Of a stretch of DNA of 37,910 nt, positions 24,749-33,435 are shown in pieces. The notes below the pieces were generated by a model. That model did no database searches and was not told where the DNA came from. It worked only from the letters and a program-made list of their open reading frames with translations. Position 1 is the stretch's first letter; every line of letters begins with the position of its first letter. This DNA comes from EX4484-2 sp964592095. Its GTDB lineage: Archaea > Altiarchaeota > Altiarchaeia > IMC4 > QMZM01. A program made the position numbers and the translations under genes. Where the stretch lies: NCBI GenBank assembly GCA_964592095.1, contig CAZQER010000005.1, forward strand, positions 1 to 37,910, given 5' to 3'.

Positions 24749-27061
24749 ATGAAAACCCTCTTAGATGCGGACTATATAATAAGAGATGAGGAACCCATAA
24801 TCAGATTGTTTTATAAAACGGATAATGGAAGGGAAATTGAAGAGATTACTGATTTTCAACCATATTTCTATGTCACTCCAAGTGGAGATATAGACAAACT
24901 TGCAGATGAGTTGAAGGCTTTTACCAACATTATTGCAATTGAAAAGAAACAGATGTTGGATAGAGGTGTGAAAAGAGAAATTTTAAAGGTTACAGTAAAG
25001 CAACCAAAGAATGTTCCATCACTCAGAGAAAATATAAAGGAATTGAAATATTGTGACGAGGTAAGGGAGGCAGATATACCATTTGCCCACAGATACATAA
25101 TTGACTCTGGTTTAATTCCAATGGAAAATTGTGAGAAATTAAATCTGAGAATAGCCGCCGTTGATATTGAGGTATATAATCCAAAACGAGAGCCGAGATC
25201 AGATAGAGACCCTATAATAATGATTAGTTATGCAGACAATCTTGGATTAAGAAGGGTCTGGTCAACCAAGGGTGAAAATCTCAATTTGGATTATATAGAA
25301 AGGGTTAACTCGGAACCTGAAATGATAAAGAGACTTATACAGACAATAAAGGAGAGAGAGATAGATATAATTGTAACATACAACGGCGATAATTTTGATT
25401 TTCCATATCTTAGGGATAGATGTAGTGTACATAAAATTGAATTTAAATTGGGAATTGATGGGAGTAATGTAAAACTTGAAAGGAGGGGAATGAAGACCGG
25501 GGCAAGAGTGAGAGGAAGACCACATGTTGACCTGTTCCCCATATGCAGACAGATATTCAACCTGCCTCGCTACAGACTTGAGGATGTATATCTTGAACTA
25601 TTTGGTAAGGAGAAGGTAGATATTCAGACAATGAAGATGTATGAAATTTGGGATAGTGATGATGAGAATAAACACAGAACGATATTTGAATACTCTATGA
25701 GCGATGCTGAATCAACATTAAGGATAGCGGATGTTCTTTTACCACTTCAATATGAACTATCAAGGATAGTGAGGCTTCCCGTATATGAGTGCTCCCGCAC
25801 AGCATCGGGACAGAGGGTGGAACACCTATTGATAAGAGAGGCATATAATAGAAATATTATAGTACCAAATAAACCCTCGGATAAGATAGTAGAAAAGAGA
25901 AAAAGACAGACTTATGTAGGAGCGTATGTAGTAGAACCCAAGAAGGGAATATATGACAATATTATCCTGTTTGACTTTCGTTCTTTGTACCCCAGTATAA
26001 TAACATCATACAATATTGATTGCTCCACAATAGATTGCAAATGCTGTTCAAATGGGGAATATATATCGCCAACAGGACACCATTTCTGCACCAAAAGGAA
26101 GGGATTCATACCAGAGGTTCTAAGGGGTCTTATAAAAAGGAGAATGGGAGTAAAAAAGAAACTAAAAGAGGAAAAAAATCCAGAAAAGAGGAATTTACTT
26201 GATGTAGAGCAACATGCTCTGAAATTATTGGCAAACTCAATGTATGGATACTTTGGCTTTCCAAGAGCTAGGTGGTATTCAAGAGAATGTGCTGAGGCAA
26301 TAGCTGCTCTTGGAAGACAATACATCCATCAGACAATAGAGAAGGCAAAGGAAAACAAGTTTGAGGTGATATATGGAGATACAGATTCCGTATATCTCAC
26401 GCTTAAGGGTAAGAAATCAAAGGAAGAGATATTGAGAATGGCAAATATATTGCTGAATAAGATAAATCGTGATCTTCCGGAGGATATGGAACTGGAATTT
26501 GAGGGTTTTTACTCCAGAGGGATCTTTATTACAAAAAAGAGATATGCACTCATGGATGAACACGGAATGTTAACAGTAAAGGGGTTGGAAACAAAAAGGA
26601 GGGACTGGGCAAACATAGCCAAAGATACCCAAGAAAGGGTATTAAATGCTTTGCTTAAAGACAATAATCCCGATGAGGCTGCAAACATAGTAAAGGAGGT
26701 AGTTAAAAGGATAAAGAGTGGTGAGGTATCACTAAGTGAACTCGCAATAAATACGCAGATAACAAGAGGGCTTGGTGAGTATGTCCAACCGGGTCCGCAT
26801 ATAGTGGCGGCAAGAAAGGCTATGAAAAAAGGGTTTGATTTCAGACAGGGGAGTATTGTTACCTACATCATAACAAAAAAGGGTGGGAGTATAAGTGATA
26901 AGGCGGAGGTTATAGACTTTGTTGAGGAAGGAAATTATGATGCAGATTATTACATTAACAATCAGGTTCTTCCAGCAGTAATGAGAATTTTAGAAGCATT
27001 GGGTTATAGTGAAGACGAATTAAAAGGCTTGGGGAAGCAGATGACACTGGATTCTTTTTAA
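24749..27061 (+). CDS. polB: Family B DNA polymerase
   Basis: Replicative or repair polymerase with 3'-5' proofreading, about 770 residues and no intein. The start is at MKTLLDADYIIRDEEP; the frame is open upstream but that part is not family sequence. Exonuclease motifs: DIE (139-141), TYNGDNFDFP (210-219) and Y315-xxx-D319. Polymerase motifs: DFRSLYPS (from D409), KLLANSMYGYFGF (from K492) and YGDTDS (542-547, D544 and D546 catalytic), then KKRYAL and GLETKRRDW. The last residues KQMTLDSF form a PCNA-interacting peptide (Q764, L767, F770). All catalytic residues are present. A T-rich terminator follows. Confidence 0.97.
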   Translation: MKTLLDADYIIRDEEPIIRLFYKTDNGREIEEITDFQPYFYVTPSGDIDKLADELKAFTNIIAIEKKQMLDRGVKREILKVTVKQPKNVPSLRENIKELKYCDEVREADIPFAHRYIIDSGLIPMENCEKLNLRIAAVDIEVYNPKREPRSDRDPIIMISYADNLGLRRVWSTKGENLNLDYIERVNSEPEMIKRLIQTIKEREIDIIVTYNGDNFDFPYLRDRCSVHKIEFKLGIDGSNVKLERRGMKTGARVRGRPHVDLFPICRQIFNLPRYRLEDVYLELFGKEKVDIQTMKMYEIWDSDDENKHRTIFEYSMSDAESTLRIADVLLPLQYELSRIVRLPVYECSRTASGQRVEHLLIREAYNRNIIVPNKPSDKIVEKRKRQTYVGAYVVEPKKGIYDNIILFDFRSLYPSIITSYNIDCSTIDCKCCSNGEYISPTGHHFCTKRKGFIPEVLRGLIKRRMGVKKKLKEEKNPEKRNLLDVEQHALKLLANSMYGYFGFPRARWYSRECAEAIAALGRQYIHQTIEKAKENKFEVIYGDTDSVYLTLKGKKSKEEILRMANILLNKINRDLPEDMELEFEGFYSRGIFITKKRYALMDEHGMLTVKGLETKRRDWANIAKDTQERVLNALLKDNNPDEAANIVKEVVKRIKSGEVSLSELAINTQITRGLGEYVQPGPHIVAARKAMKKGFDFRQGSIVTYIITKKGGSISDKAEVIDFVEEGNYDADYYINNQVLPAVMRILEALGYSEDELKGLGKQMTLDSF

Positions 27062-27086
27062 TTTTTTTAATTATTTTTATTTTATT
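27054..27086 (+). terminator. T-rich terminator after polB
   Basis: Several runs of T (TTTTT, TTTTTTT, TTTTT, TTTT) follow or overlap the polB stop, the typical archaeal intrinsic terminator. No hairpin is needed or seen. Confidence 0.5.
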
Positions 27087-27130
27087 AGATGAGATGATAA
27101 GAAGATAATGGAATAGTGAGATAATGATAG

Positions 27131-28219
27131 ATGATGAACGAGAACAGGATGAATGATGGAAATAAAATCAACAACACAGCCATAATCTATCATGAGGATT
27201 ATCTGAAACACGATGCGGGTATCCTCCATCCGGAGAGGAAAGAGAGACTTATAGAAACCATAAAATATCTAAATGAAAGTGGACTAATGAAAAAATTAAA
27301 GTCAATAAAACCCAAGAAGGCAACTGAATTTGACTTAGAGAGGGTCCATTCAAGTGAATATATAGAGAGAATAAAAACATATAGTGAGATGGGTGGTTAT
27401 CAGATAGATATGGATACATATATTGATGAAAAAACATTTGAGATCGCAAAACTTGCAGCAGGTGGAGTAATGCTTGCGGGGGATTTGGTGATGTCTGGAA
27501 ATTTTGATAATTCCTATGCGTTAGTAAGACCGCCAGGGCATCATGCAAAAAGGGATAAAGCAGCTGGTTTCTGCTATTTTAACAATGTTGCTGTAGCGGT
27601 TAGATACCTGCAGAGTAAATATAAGCTAAAAAGAATTATGATATTTGATTGGGACTCCCATGCGGCAGATGGAACAATGTCAATATTCTGGAATGATCCA
27701 TCTGTTTTAAATATATCAATACATCAAAATCCTGCAACACTCTATCCAGGAACTGGATTTATAAATCAGATAGGTGGTGGTGATGGTGAGGGTTATACTG
27801 TAAATATTCCCATGTATGAGAATTCGTGTGATTCAGATTATATCTTTATTATAAAAAATTTTGTAATTCCAATTGCCGATAGTTATAAACCTGAGTTGAT
27901 TATTATCTCGGCAGGGATGGATTCACATAAAGATGACCCATTGAGTAGTATATGCCTCACGGAAAGAGGATATTCAGAAATGAGCAAGATTTTTGTTGAG
28001 TTGGCAGAAAGGCTTTGTAGGGGGAGGATATTTGCTGAACTTGAAGGCGGATATAATCTAGAGGCACTTTCACGATCTAACTATGAGATATTCAAATCCC
28101 TTCTTGGGGAGGCAAGCAATTACAAAATATCCGATAATATAAATAATATAAACAATCATACAATGGGAATATTCAATGAATTAAGGGATTTATTTGCTAA
28201 GTATCATCGATTTGATTAA
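27131..28219 (+). CDS. Histone deacetylase/acetoin utilisation family hydrolase
   Basis: Zinc-dependent deacetylase fold, about 362 residues. The catalytic His pair is in RPPGHHA (H137, H138). The metal motif reads DWDSHAADG (173-181): D175 and H177 are kept as ligands, while the second His of the usual HHG is Ala178 and the following Gly is Ala179. The third ligand D264 is in SAGMDSHKDDP and the catalytic Tyr308 in LEGGYN. Archaeal members are likely to act on small acetylated molecules such as polyamines, but lysine deacetylation cannot be excluded. A histone gene is at 6.8 kb with no linkage. The C terminus is Asn-rich (ISDNINNINNH). ATG 27134 is an equal start candidate. Confidence 0.9.
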   Translation: MMNENRMNDGNKINNTAIIYHEDYLKHDAGILHPERKERLIETIKYLNESGLMKKLKSIKPKKATEFDLERVHSSEYIERIKTYSEMGGYQIDMDTYIDEKTFEIAKLAAGGVMLAGDLVMSGNFDNSYALVRPPGHHAKRDKAAGFCYFNNVAVAVRYLQSKYKLKRIMIFDWDSHAADGTMSIFWNDPSVLNISIHQNPATLYPGTGFINQIGGGDGEGYTVNIPMYENSCDSDYIFIIKNFVIPIADSYKPELIIISAGMDSHKDDPLSSICLTERGYSEMSKIFVELAERLCRGRIFAELEGGYNLEALSRSNYEIFKSLLGEASNYKISDNINNINNHTMGIFNELRDLFAKYHRFD

Positions 28220-28220
28220 G

Positions 28221-29504
28221 ATGAAAATAAAAATAAAAAGACCAAGAGGAACAAGGGATTTCACTCCTGAAGATATGCATAGGAGAAATTTTGTAAGAAA
28301 ACAAATAGAATCCGTGTTCAAGAGATACAACTATCAGGAGATTTTATTTCCAACAATAGAGGATGTGCATCTATTTGAGATAAAATCTGGTGGTGAAATA
28401 AAGGAACATATGTATGTATTCGAAGACAAGGGTAAAAGGAAAATTTGCCTAAGACCAGAGGCTACAGCATCTGTATGTAGAATGTTTGTTGATAAACTGA
28501 ACGATATGAAAAAACCTTTAAAACTCTACTATTTCTGTCCCATGTTCAGATATGAAAGACCACAGAAGGGTCGTTATAGGGAGTTCTGGCATATGGGTAT
28601 AGAACTCATAGGTTCCAGTAGTTATGAGTCAGATGCAGAAGTAATTGCAATTGCATATAAATCATTAAAGAATATTGGTCTGAATTTTGATTTGGAGATA
28701 GGTCATCTTGGCATTCTAAGGGGATTGATGAGTGAATTAGGTATGGATGATAAAATTCAGAACAGGGTTATATCTTATATGGACAAAAATGACATGAAAA
28801 GGTTGAGGGATATTATTAAAAACAAAATCATTTTAAATCTGATAAAACTCAAGGGCGGTAAGGAGATACTTGGAAAAGCAGAAAAACTCTTGGAGAATTA
28901 TAAAAATGCATTTAATTCATTGATGGAATTGAAGGAAATTCTGAACTATCTTGATATAGAAGGAATAGACTACAAAATAAATTTTGGTGTTGGTCGTGGG
29001 TTGGAGTATTATACAGGAATGGTGTTTGAAATCAGGATTGATGCACTTGGTAGTGAAAGTCAAATATGTGGTGGAGGCAGATACGATAATCTTATTGAAC
29101 TTCTCGGCGGACAACCAACACCTGCAACTGGCTTTGCATTTGGGTTTGACAGAATAATGAATGCCTTAGAAATTCAAGGGATAGATATCCCCGATAGATA
29201 TATTGATCTGATAATAGCACCTGTCAATAAAGAGGTAAAGAAGAATGCCATTGAAATAGCATCTAAACTGAGGGAAAGATTTATTGTTGATATGGACATT
29301 ATGGATAGGAAACTTGGAAAGATTTTGGAGTATGGAAATGAAATAAATGCAAAGTTTGCATTGATTATAGGTTCTGATGATTTATCAAGAAATCGGGTCA
29401 CTCTCCGAAACATGAGAAGTGGAGAACAGAAGAAGATATTGATAACGGAATTAATAGATAAAATAGATAGAGAATTGAATTTGAATAAAGAATTACATAA
29501 ATAA
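28221..29504 (+). CDS. hisS: Histidyl-tRNA synthetase
   Basis: Charges tRNA-His. About 427 residues. Class II motifs are intact: RPRGTRDFTPEDM at the N terminus (motif 1 region), FRYERPQKGRYREFWHMGIE (motif 2), GRGLEYYTGMVFE and GGGRYDNLIELLGG (the HisA/HisB region), and GFAFGFDRI (motif 3). The C-terminal anticodon-binding domain spans about 330-427. ATG 28221 lies one base after the preceding stop; a TTG nine codons earlier overlaps the deacetylase gene and is less likely. The gene converges with the pilin gene. Confidence 0.96.
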   Translation: MKIKIKRPRGTRDFTPEDMHRRNFVRKQIESVFKRYNYQEILFPTIEDVHLFEIKSGGEIKEHMYVFEDKGKRKICLRPEATASVCRMFVDKLNDMKKPLKLYYFCPMFRYERPQKGRYREFWHMGIELIGSSSYESDAEVIAIAYKSLKNIGLNFDLEIGHLGILRGLMSELGMDDKIQNRVISYMDKNDMKRLRDIIKNKIILNLIKLKGGKEILGKAEKLLENYKNAFNSLMELKEILNYLDIEGIDYKINFGVGRGLEYYTGMVFEIRIDALGSESQICGGGRYDNLIELLGGQPTPATGFAFGFDRIMNALEIQGIDIPDRYIDLIIAPVNKEVKKNAIEIASKLRERFIVDMDIMDRKLGKILEYGNEINAKFALIIGSDDLSRNRVTLRNMRSGEQKKILITELIDKIDRELNLNKELHK

Positions 29505-29534
29505 AATATTAAAAATTTAAAATTTAATAAAATT

Positions 29535-30017
29535 CTACTCTGCACTTCCCCAGCAGGTACCAATACTGATATGCGTCATTCCTGATGCCACATTGTAATA
29601 TGTAATATTTATCTTGGCTTTGTAATAGCCCCCCGAATTAATGGAAGAGGCAGGGCAGTTTGATATGTTTATCTGAGCCTTTCCACCCGCAGATATATTA
29701 ATGTCGCTATTAGGGGCAGTGTTGCACGCACCCTGATTCTCTATCAATGTATTAACACCATTTGCATTTATCCTTAACTTTGTATTTGCTTCATTAACAA
29801 TCACAATACTAAAATCCCCAGTCTTACTGTCAAAACTCCAGTCTATAGGTCTTATCTGCGAAAATCCTCTACAATCCGGGGGTGGAGGTGGAGGAGTTAG
29901 AATTCCCATCTTCCATACAACAACACCAACTATACTTATCAGAAGGATGGCCCATCCATATGTAGCCAAATACTCTATTGCTGCCTGACCCTTCTTTCCT
30001 TCAATTCCAAATTTCAT
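29535..30017 (-). CDS. Pilin-like protein with class III signal peptide
   Basis: A 160-residue secreted pilin or pseudopilin. The N terminus GKKGQAAIEYLATYGWAIL has the class III signal: EppA-type cleavage is expected between G10 and Q11, leaving E15 at position +5, then a single hydrophobic helix (about 16-38). A run of six prolines (42-47) follows, then a beta-rich outer domain with four cysteines (C49, about C101, C122 and C155) and several Asn-x-Ser/Thr sites that could be glycosylated. It probably works with TadC-like proteins such as those at 0.1-2.1 kb. A TATA element lies upstream; assembly gap 2 is close. Confidence 0.85.
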   Translation of the reverse strand: MKFGIEGKKGQAAIEYLATYGWAILLISIVGVVVWKMGILTPPPPPPDCRGFSQIRPIDWSFDSKTGDFSIVIVNEANTKLRINANGVNTLIENQGACNTAPNSDINISAGGKAQINISNCPASSINSGGYYKAKINITYYNVASGMTHISIGTCWGSAE

Positions 30018-30040
30018 TCTAATATTAAAAAGGTTGTTAT

Positions 30041-30050
30041 TGTATAAATA
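30041..30050 (-). promoter_or_regulatory. Putative TATA box for the pilin gene
   Basis: On the minus strand TATTTATACA lies about 26 bases before a start at about 30020, a few bases upstream of ATG 30017, so the mRNA would have a very short leader. The 74 bases to gap 2 hold nothing else seen. Confidence 0.4.
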
Positions 30051-30091
30051 TCTTCCGATTCTGTGAAATAGATACCATAAAGTATTTATTC

Positions 30092-30191
30092 NNNNNNNNN
30101 NNNNNNNNNNNNNNNNNNNNNNNNNNNNNNNNNNNNNNNNNNNNNNNNNNNNNNNNNNNNNNNNNNNNNNNNNNNNNNNNNNNNNNNNNNN
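30092..30191. other. Assembly gap of 100 Ns
   Basis: A second run of exactly 100 unknown bases, between the divergent pilin and DUF4013 genes. The true distance between them, and any gene in it, is unknown. Confidence 0.97.
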
Positions 30192-30226
30192 AATATAGTA
30201 ATGTAGATTATAATTTATACTAAAAT

Positions 30227-30234
30227 GGAGGTGA
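30227..30234 (+). promoter_or_regulatory. Perfect Shine-Dalgarno site for the DUF4013 gene
   Basis: GGAGGTGA at 30227-30234 is fully complementary to the archaeal 16S 3' end. It lies six bases before ATG 30241 and directly abuts ATG 30235, so it selects 30241 as the real start. Confidence 0.75.
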
Positions 30235-30240
30235 ATGATA

Positions 30241-30852
30241 ATGGTCGACTATGAAAAAGCGATAAAAAGACCATTTCAGGATATTACAAAGTTAGTAATC
30301 GGTGTTGTTCTGAACATAATACCTATTGTGAATTTTGTGGTAATAGGTTATGTGCTAAACTGTGCAAAAACGGCAATGAAAAAAGACTACACTCTGCCAG
30401 AATGGACCGATTGGTTGAATCTGTTTATAAGAGGATTTATTGTTGTTATAATAGGTCTTATTTACATGCTACCCTTCCTTATTGTCATGTTTACTATAGC
30501 AGGGTCACTAGTTCTTACGATGATTAAGGGTGGAAGTTTTTCAGCAGATATTGGTTGGACGGGTATGATAATAGCATTTGTTCTAGCTTTAATTGCCTAT
30601 TATCTTCTACCAGCAGCGATTATGGAATATGTGAAAGAAGATTTCAAGCTTGGAGCAGCTTTTTTTAAATTCAATGAAATTACTAAGAGAACATTCAATA
30701 GGAACTATCTAATCGTGTGGTTGTTTATGGTAGTATATAGTACTGTATTAACAATATGTCTATCACTTATCCCAGTAATAGGAACTGCTATCGGTAGTTT
30801 TATTGCAAGTGTTACGGCAATGACTCTCTTCGGTGAACTCTATTCAACATAA
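30241..30852 (+). CDS. DUF4013 integral membrane protein
   Basis: A 203-residue membrane protein with about five hydrophobic segments. The family-typical start is MVDYEKAIKRPFQDITKLVIGVVLNIIP (in parts), then GYVLNCAKTAM and LPEWTDWLNLFIRGFIV. No function is known for the family. A perfect Shine-Dalgarno sequence sets the start at 30241. Transcription comes from the gap side, with TTATAATTTATAC (about 30208-30220) as a TATA candidate. The stop is one base from the stop of the convergent HAD gene. Confidence 0.82.
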   Translation: MVDYEKAIKRPFQDITKLVIGVVLNIIPIVNFVVIGYVLNCAKTAMKKDYTLPEWTDWLNLFIRGFIVVIIGLIYMLPFLIVMFTIAGSLVLTMIKGGSFSADIGWTGMIIAFVLALIAYYLLPAAIMEYVKEDFKLGAAFFKFNEITKRTFNRNYLIVWLFMVVYSTVLTICLSLIPVIGTAIGSFIASVTAMTLFGELYST

Positions 30853-30853
30853 T

Positions 30854-31582
30854 TTATCTCTTTCTTTCAATTTTTAATATCTCCAATATCTCCATAAGAT
30901 TTTTTATGTTATAATCTGGTATTTCCATTTCATTCCTTGGTTTCTGATTTTTGTATTTTCCTTTTAGAATCCTAACTGTTACCATTCCCGCCTTGTTCGC
31001 ACCTGAAATGTCCCTATCCATCCTGTCACCGACCATTATAGACTCGTATGGTTTATATCCAATACTCTTTGCAGCAATCTTGAATATTCTATCATCTGGT
31101 TTTTCATAACCGACATCGTCAGATATGATAACTGAATGAAAAAAGTGTTGAAGACCGAGCCTTATCAATTTTTCCCATTGTTTTACTGAAATGCCATCGG
31201 TGATTACACCCAATTTATAATCAGAATCTCTTAACCCCAATAGTGTTGGGACCGTGTCAGGAAATGGCACCAGATAGGCAAGTTTTGTAGAGTGATAAGC
31301 AGCAACCCCAGCAGCAATTATTCTTGGATTGAATTTATAACCAAGTTTTTTCAAAAGTTCATTGAACTGATATGGATAATTGGAACCAAACTCTCTCACA
31401 ATTTCCTCCAGTATCAAAAGCCCTTTTTCCTCTGTTACTCTGAGACCTGCCTCCTTCATAGCCTTTATTGCATTTTCTCTCGCATTTTTAACCTGCAATG
31501 TGCTATCATACAGAGTATCATCAATATCAAAGAATATTGCCCTAATATTATCAATTTTCTTTTTCATCTTTTTTGTGTTCAT
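30854..31582 (-). CDS. HAD superfamily subfamily IA hydrolase
   Basis: Phosphatase of about 242 residues. Motif I is FFDIDDTLYD with nucleophile D19 and acid D21; motif II is GVITDG; the lysine of motif III is in YEKPDDRIF; motif IV is MVGDRMDRDISGANKAGM. A helical cap (about 30-105) lies between motifs I and II. It resembles the archaeal HAD-IA group that includes glyceraldehyde-3-phosphate phosphatases; the substrate is not provable. ATG 31582 or 31567 may be the start. Only 14 bases separate 31582 from the divergent thrC start. Confidence 0.88.
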   Translation of the reverse strand: MNTKKMKKKIDNIRAIFFDIDDTLYDSTLQVKNARENAIKAMKEAGLRVTEEKGLLILEEIVREFGSNYPYQFNELLKKLGYKFNPRIIAAGVAAYHSTKLAYLVPFPDTVPTLLGLRDSDYKLGVITDGISVKQWEKLIRLGLQHFFHSVIISDDVGYEKPDDRIFKIAAKSIGYKPYESIMVGDRMDRDISGANKAGMVTVRILKGKYKNQKPRNEMEIPDYNIKNLMEILEILKIERKR

Positions 31583-31596
31583 TACTATTTAACTAT

Positions 31597-32898
31597 ATGG
31601 AGGTTTATCTTAAATGCATCGATTGTGGTAAAGAATATGAATTAAATGTTTTATATAGGTGTGCCAAATGTAATGGGCTGCTTGATGTAATTCCTGATAT
31701 AGAATCCCTCAGGGAGATAATATCAAAAAGGTTATTTGATTCAAGAATTTGCTCAAGAGAATATCCACATAGTAGCGGAGTATGGCGGTTCAGGGAATTG
31801 ATTCATCCAATAATTAAAAAGGATGATATAATCTCCAAGCCTGAAGGTAATACAAATATATACAGACATAAAAAACTTATAGATTTTACTGGTTTGGGTA
31901 ATATAGTATTAAAGCATGAGGGTGAGAATCCAACGGGTTCCTTTAAGGACAGGGGCATATCACCGGGAATAAGTGAAGCCAAAAGGTTGGGAATGAATGT
32001 TGTTGCATGTGCATCAACAGGAAATACATCTGCATCCTTGGCATCTTATGCATCACTTGCTGGAATGAAATCCATAGTATTTGTACCACAAGGTAAGATA
32101 GCATCTGGTAAACTATCACAGGCACTTGCCTATGGAGCAAATGTACTTCAAATCAGAGGTAATTTTGATGATGCCATGTCTCTTGTTCAAAAATCTGCAA
32201 AAGAAATAGGTATGTATCTGCTTAATTCTGTAAATCCATGGAGAATAGAGGGTCAGAAATCAATCATATTTGAATTGATACAACAGTTAAACTGGAACGC
32301 TCCAGATTGGATTGTTGTTCCAGCGGGTAATCTTGGTAATACATCTGCCTTTGGTAAGGCTTTGAAGGAACTTTATGAATTGGAACTTATAGAGAAAATT
32401 CCAAGAATAGCATCAATTCAGGCATCCAAATCCGATCCATTTTATAGAACATGGATGGATGGATTGGATTATCTAAGGGTGGTTGAAAACCCCGAGACAA
32501 TAGCAACCGCAATAAAGATTGGAAACCCCGTAAGTTGGAAAAAGGCATTGAGAGCAATAAAATTCTCAGATGGTGTTGTAGAAGAGGTAAGTGATCAGGA
32601 GATTATGGATGCAAAGGCAATAGTGGATTCGTCGGGGATAGGATGCGAGCCGGCATCTGCAGCTTCAGTAGCTGGAGCAAAGAAACTTATGGATACCGGA
32701 GTTATTGAAAAAAATGAAAATGTTGTATGTATCATAACAGGCAATATACTAAAGGACCCTGAAGCAACAGTAAAATATCATTTTGAAAAACTTAAGAATA
32801 TGGATATATACCCGAGATTCCCAAATAAACCTGTTGTTATAGACCCCGATATTGATGCAGTTAGAGAATTGATAGATGAAAAATTAAATGATAATTAA
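31597..32898 (+). CDS. thrC: Threonine synthase
   Basis: Converts O-phosphohomoserine to threonine with pyridoxal phosphate. About 433 residues. The N-terminal zinc ribbon has C7, C10, C22 and C25 (KCIDCG and YRCAKCN), usual in archaeal ThrC. The PLP lysine is K117 in NPTGSFKDRG, with ASTGNTSASLASYA as the phosphate-contact loop and PAGNLGNTSA further on. The frame extends eight codons upstream but ATG 31597 fits the family. It completes the aspartate route begun by lysC at 2.1 kb. It ends one base from the convergent next gene. Confidence 0.94.
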   Translation: MEVYLKCIDCGKEYELNVLYRCAKCNGLLDVIPDIESLREIISKRLFDSRICSREYPHSSGVWRFRELIHPIIKKDDIISKPEGNTNIYRHKKLIDFTGLGNIVLKHEGENPTGSFKDRGISPGISEAKRLGMNVVACASTGNTSASLASYASLAGMKSIVFVPQGKIASGKLSQALAYGANVLQIRGNFDDAMSLVQKSAKEIGMYLLNSVNPWRIEGQKSIIFELIQQLNWNAPDWIVVPAGNLGNTSAFGKALKELYELELIEKIPRIASIQASKSDPFYRTWMDGLDYLRVVENPETIATAIKIGNPVSWKKALRAIKFSDGVVEEVSDQEIMDAKAIVDSSGIGCEPASAASVAGAKKLMDTGVIEKNENVVCIITGNILKDPEATVKYHFEKLKNMDIYPRFPNKPVVIDPDIDAVRELIDEKLNDN

Positions 32899-32899
32899 A

Positions 32900-33361
32900 T
32901 TAAAATCTCTTTTTAATCTGTAGATACAGGTCGTATGATACCTGTATATTATCATAAATCACAAAGACATCAATTCTGTAGTCACCCTCGTATCTGGCAT
33001 TTACATTGATATGGAATGGAACCCTTCTACTTTCACCGGGTCCAATTTGTACTGTTTTGTTGACCTCCCGACCCTTTGAATCATCAAATACAACTTCACT
33101 GCTACTTGTAACGGCTTTTACATCTACTATATGAATATTCTCACCTCTGTTCTTTATCTCAACCCAGACATTGCTATCGCCGTTTAACTTTGTCTTTTGT
33201 GGTTCAAGCCATGAACGCATAACTATGTCTCCCTCACCCTTATATGCTGGAGGGAATATATTTATACTCACGAAGACCAGAATAATCAGTAACAATACCA
33301 AAAATATACCGAAAACTACGCTCCATCTAACTCTCCTTAATGTATCTTTAATGGATTTCAT
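32900..33361 (-). CDS. Single-pass membrane-anchored protein with Ig-like outer domain
   Basis: A 153-residue protein. A short basic N terminus (IKDTLRRVRW) precedes one membrane helix (about 14-36), with the rest outside. The outer part (about 45-150) is beta-rich, with WVEIKNRGENIHIVDVKA and IGPGESRRVPFHINV, the strand pattern of CARDB-like or similar Ig-type domains found in archaeal surface proteins. No function is assigned. It lies downstream of dadD on the same strand after a 74-base AT-rich spacer. Confidence 0.7.
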   Translation of the reverse strand: MKSIKDTLRRVRWSVVFGIFLVLLLIILVFVSINIFPPAYKGEGDIVMRSWLEPQKTKLNGDSNVWVEIKNRGENIHIVDVKAVTSSSEVVFDDSKGREVNKTVQIGPGESRRVPFHINVNARYEGDYRIDVFVIYDNIQVSYDLYLQIKKRF

Positions 33362-33435
33362 TTAACCTTAAATCTTTAAAATTATAGCATTATAAAATAA
33401 AATCATATTTTAATTAATATTTTAATTAAAATTAA

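Noticed and set aside
24749..27061. Intein in polB
   Set aside because: All polymerase motifs are contiguous and the length is normal.
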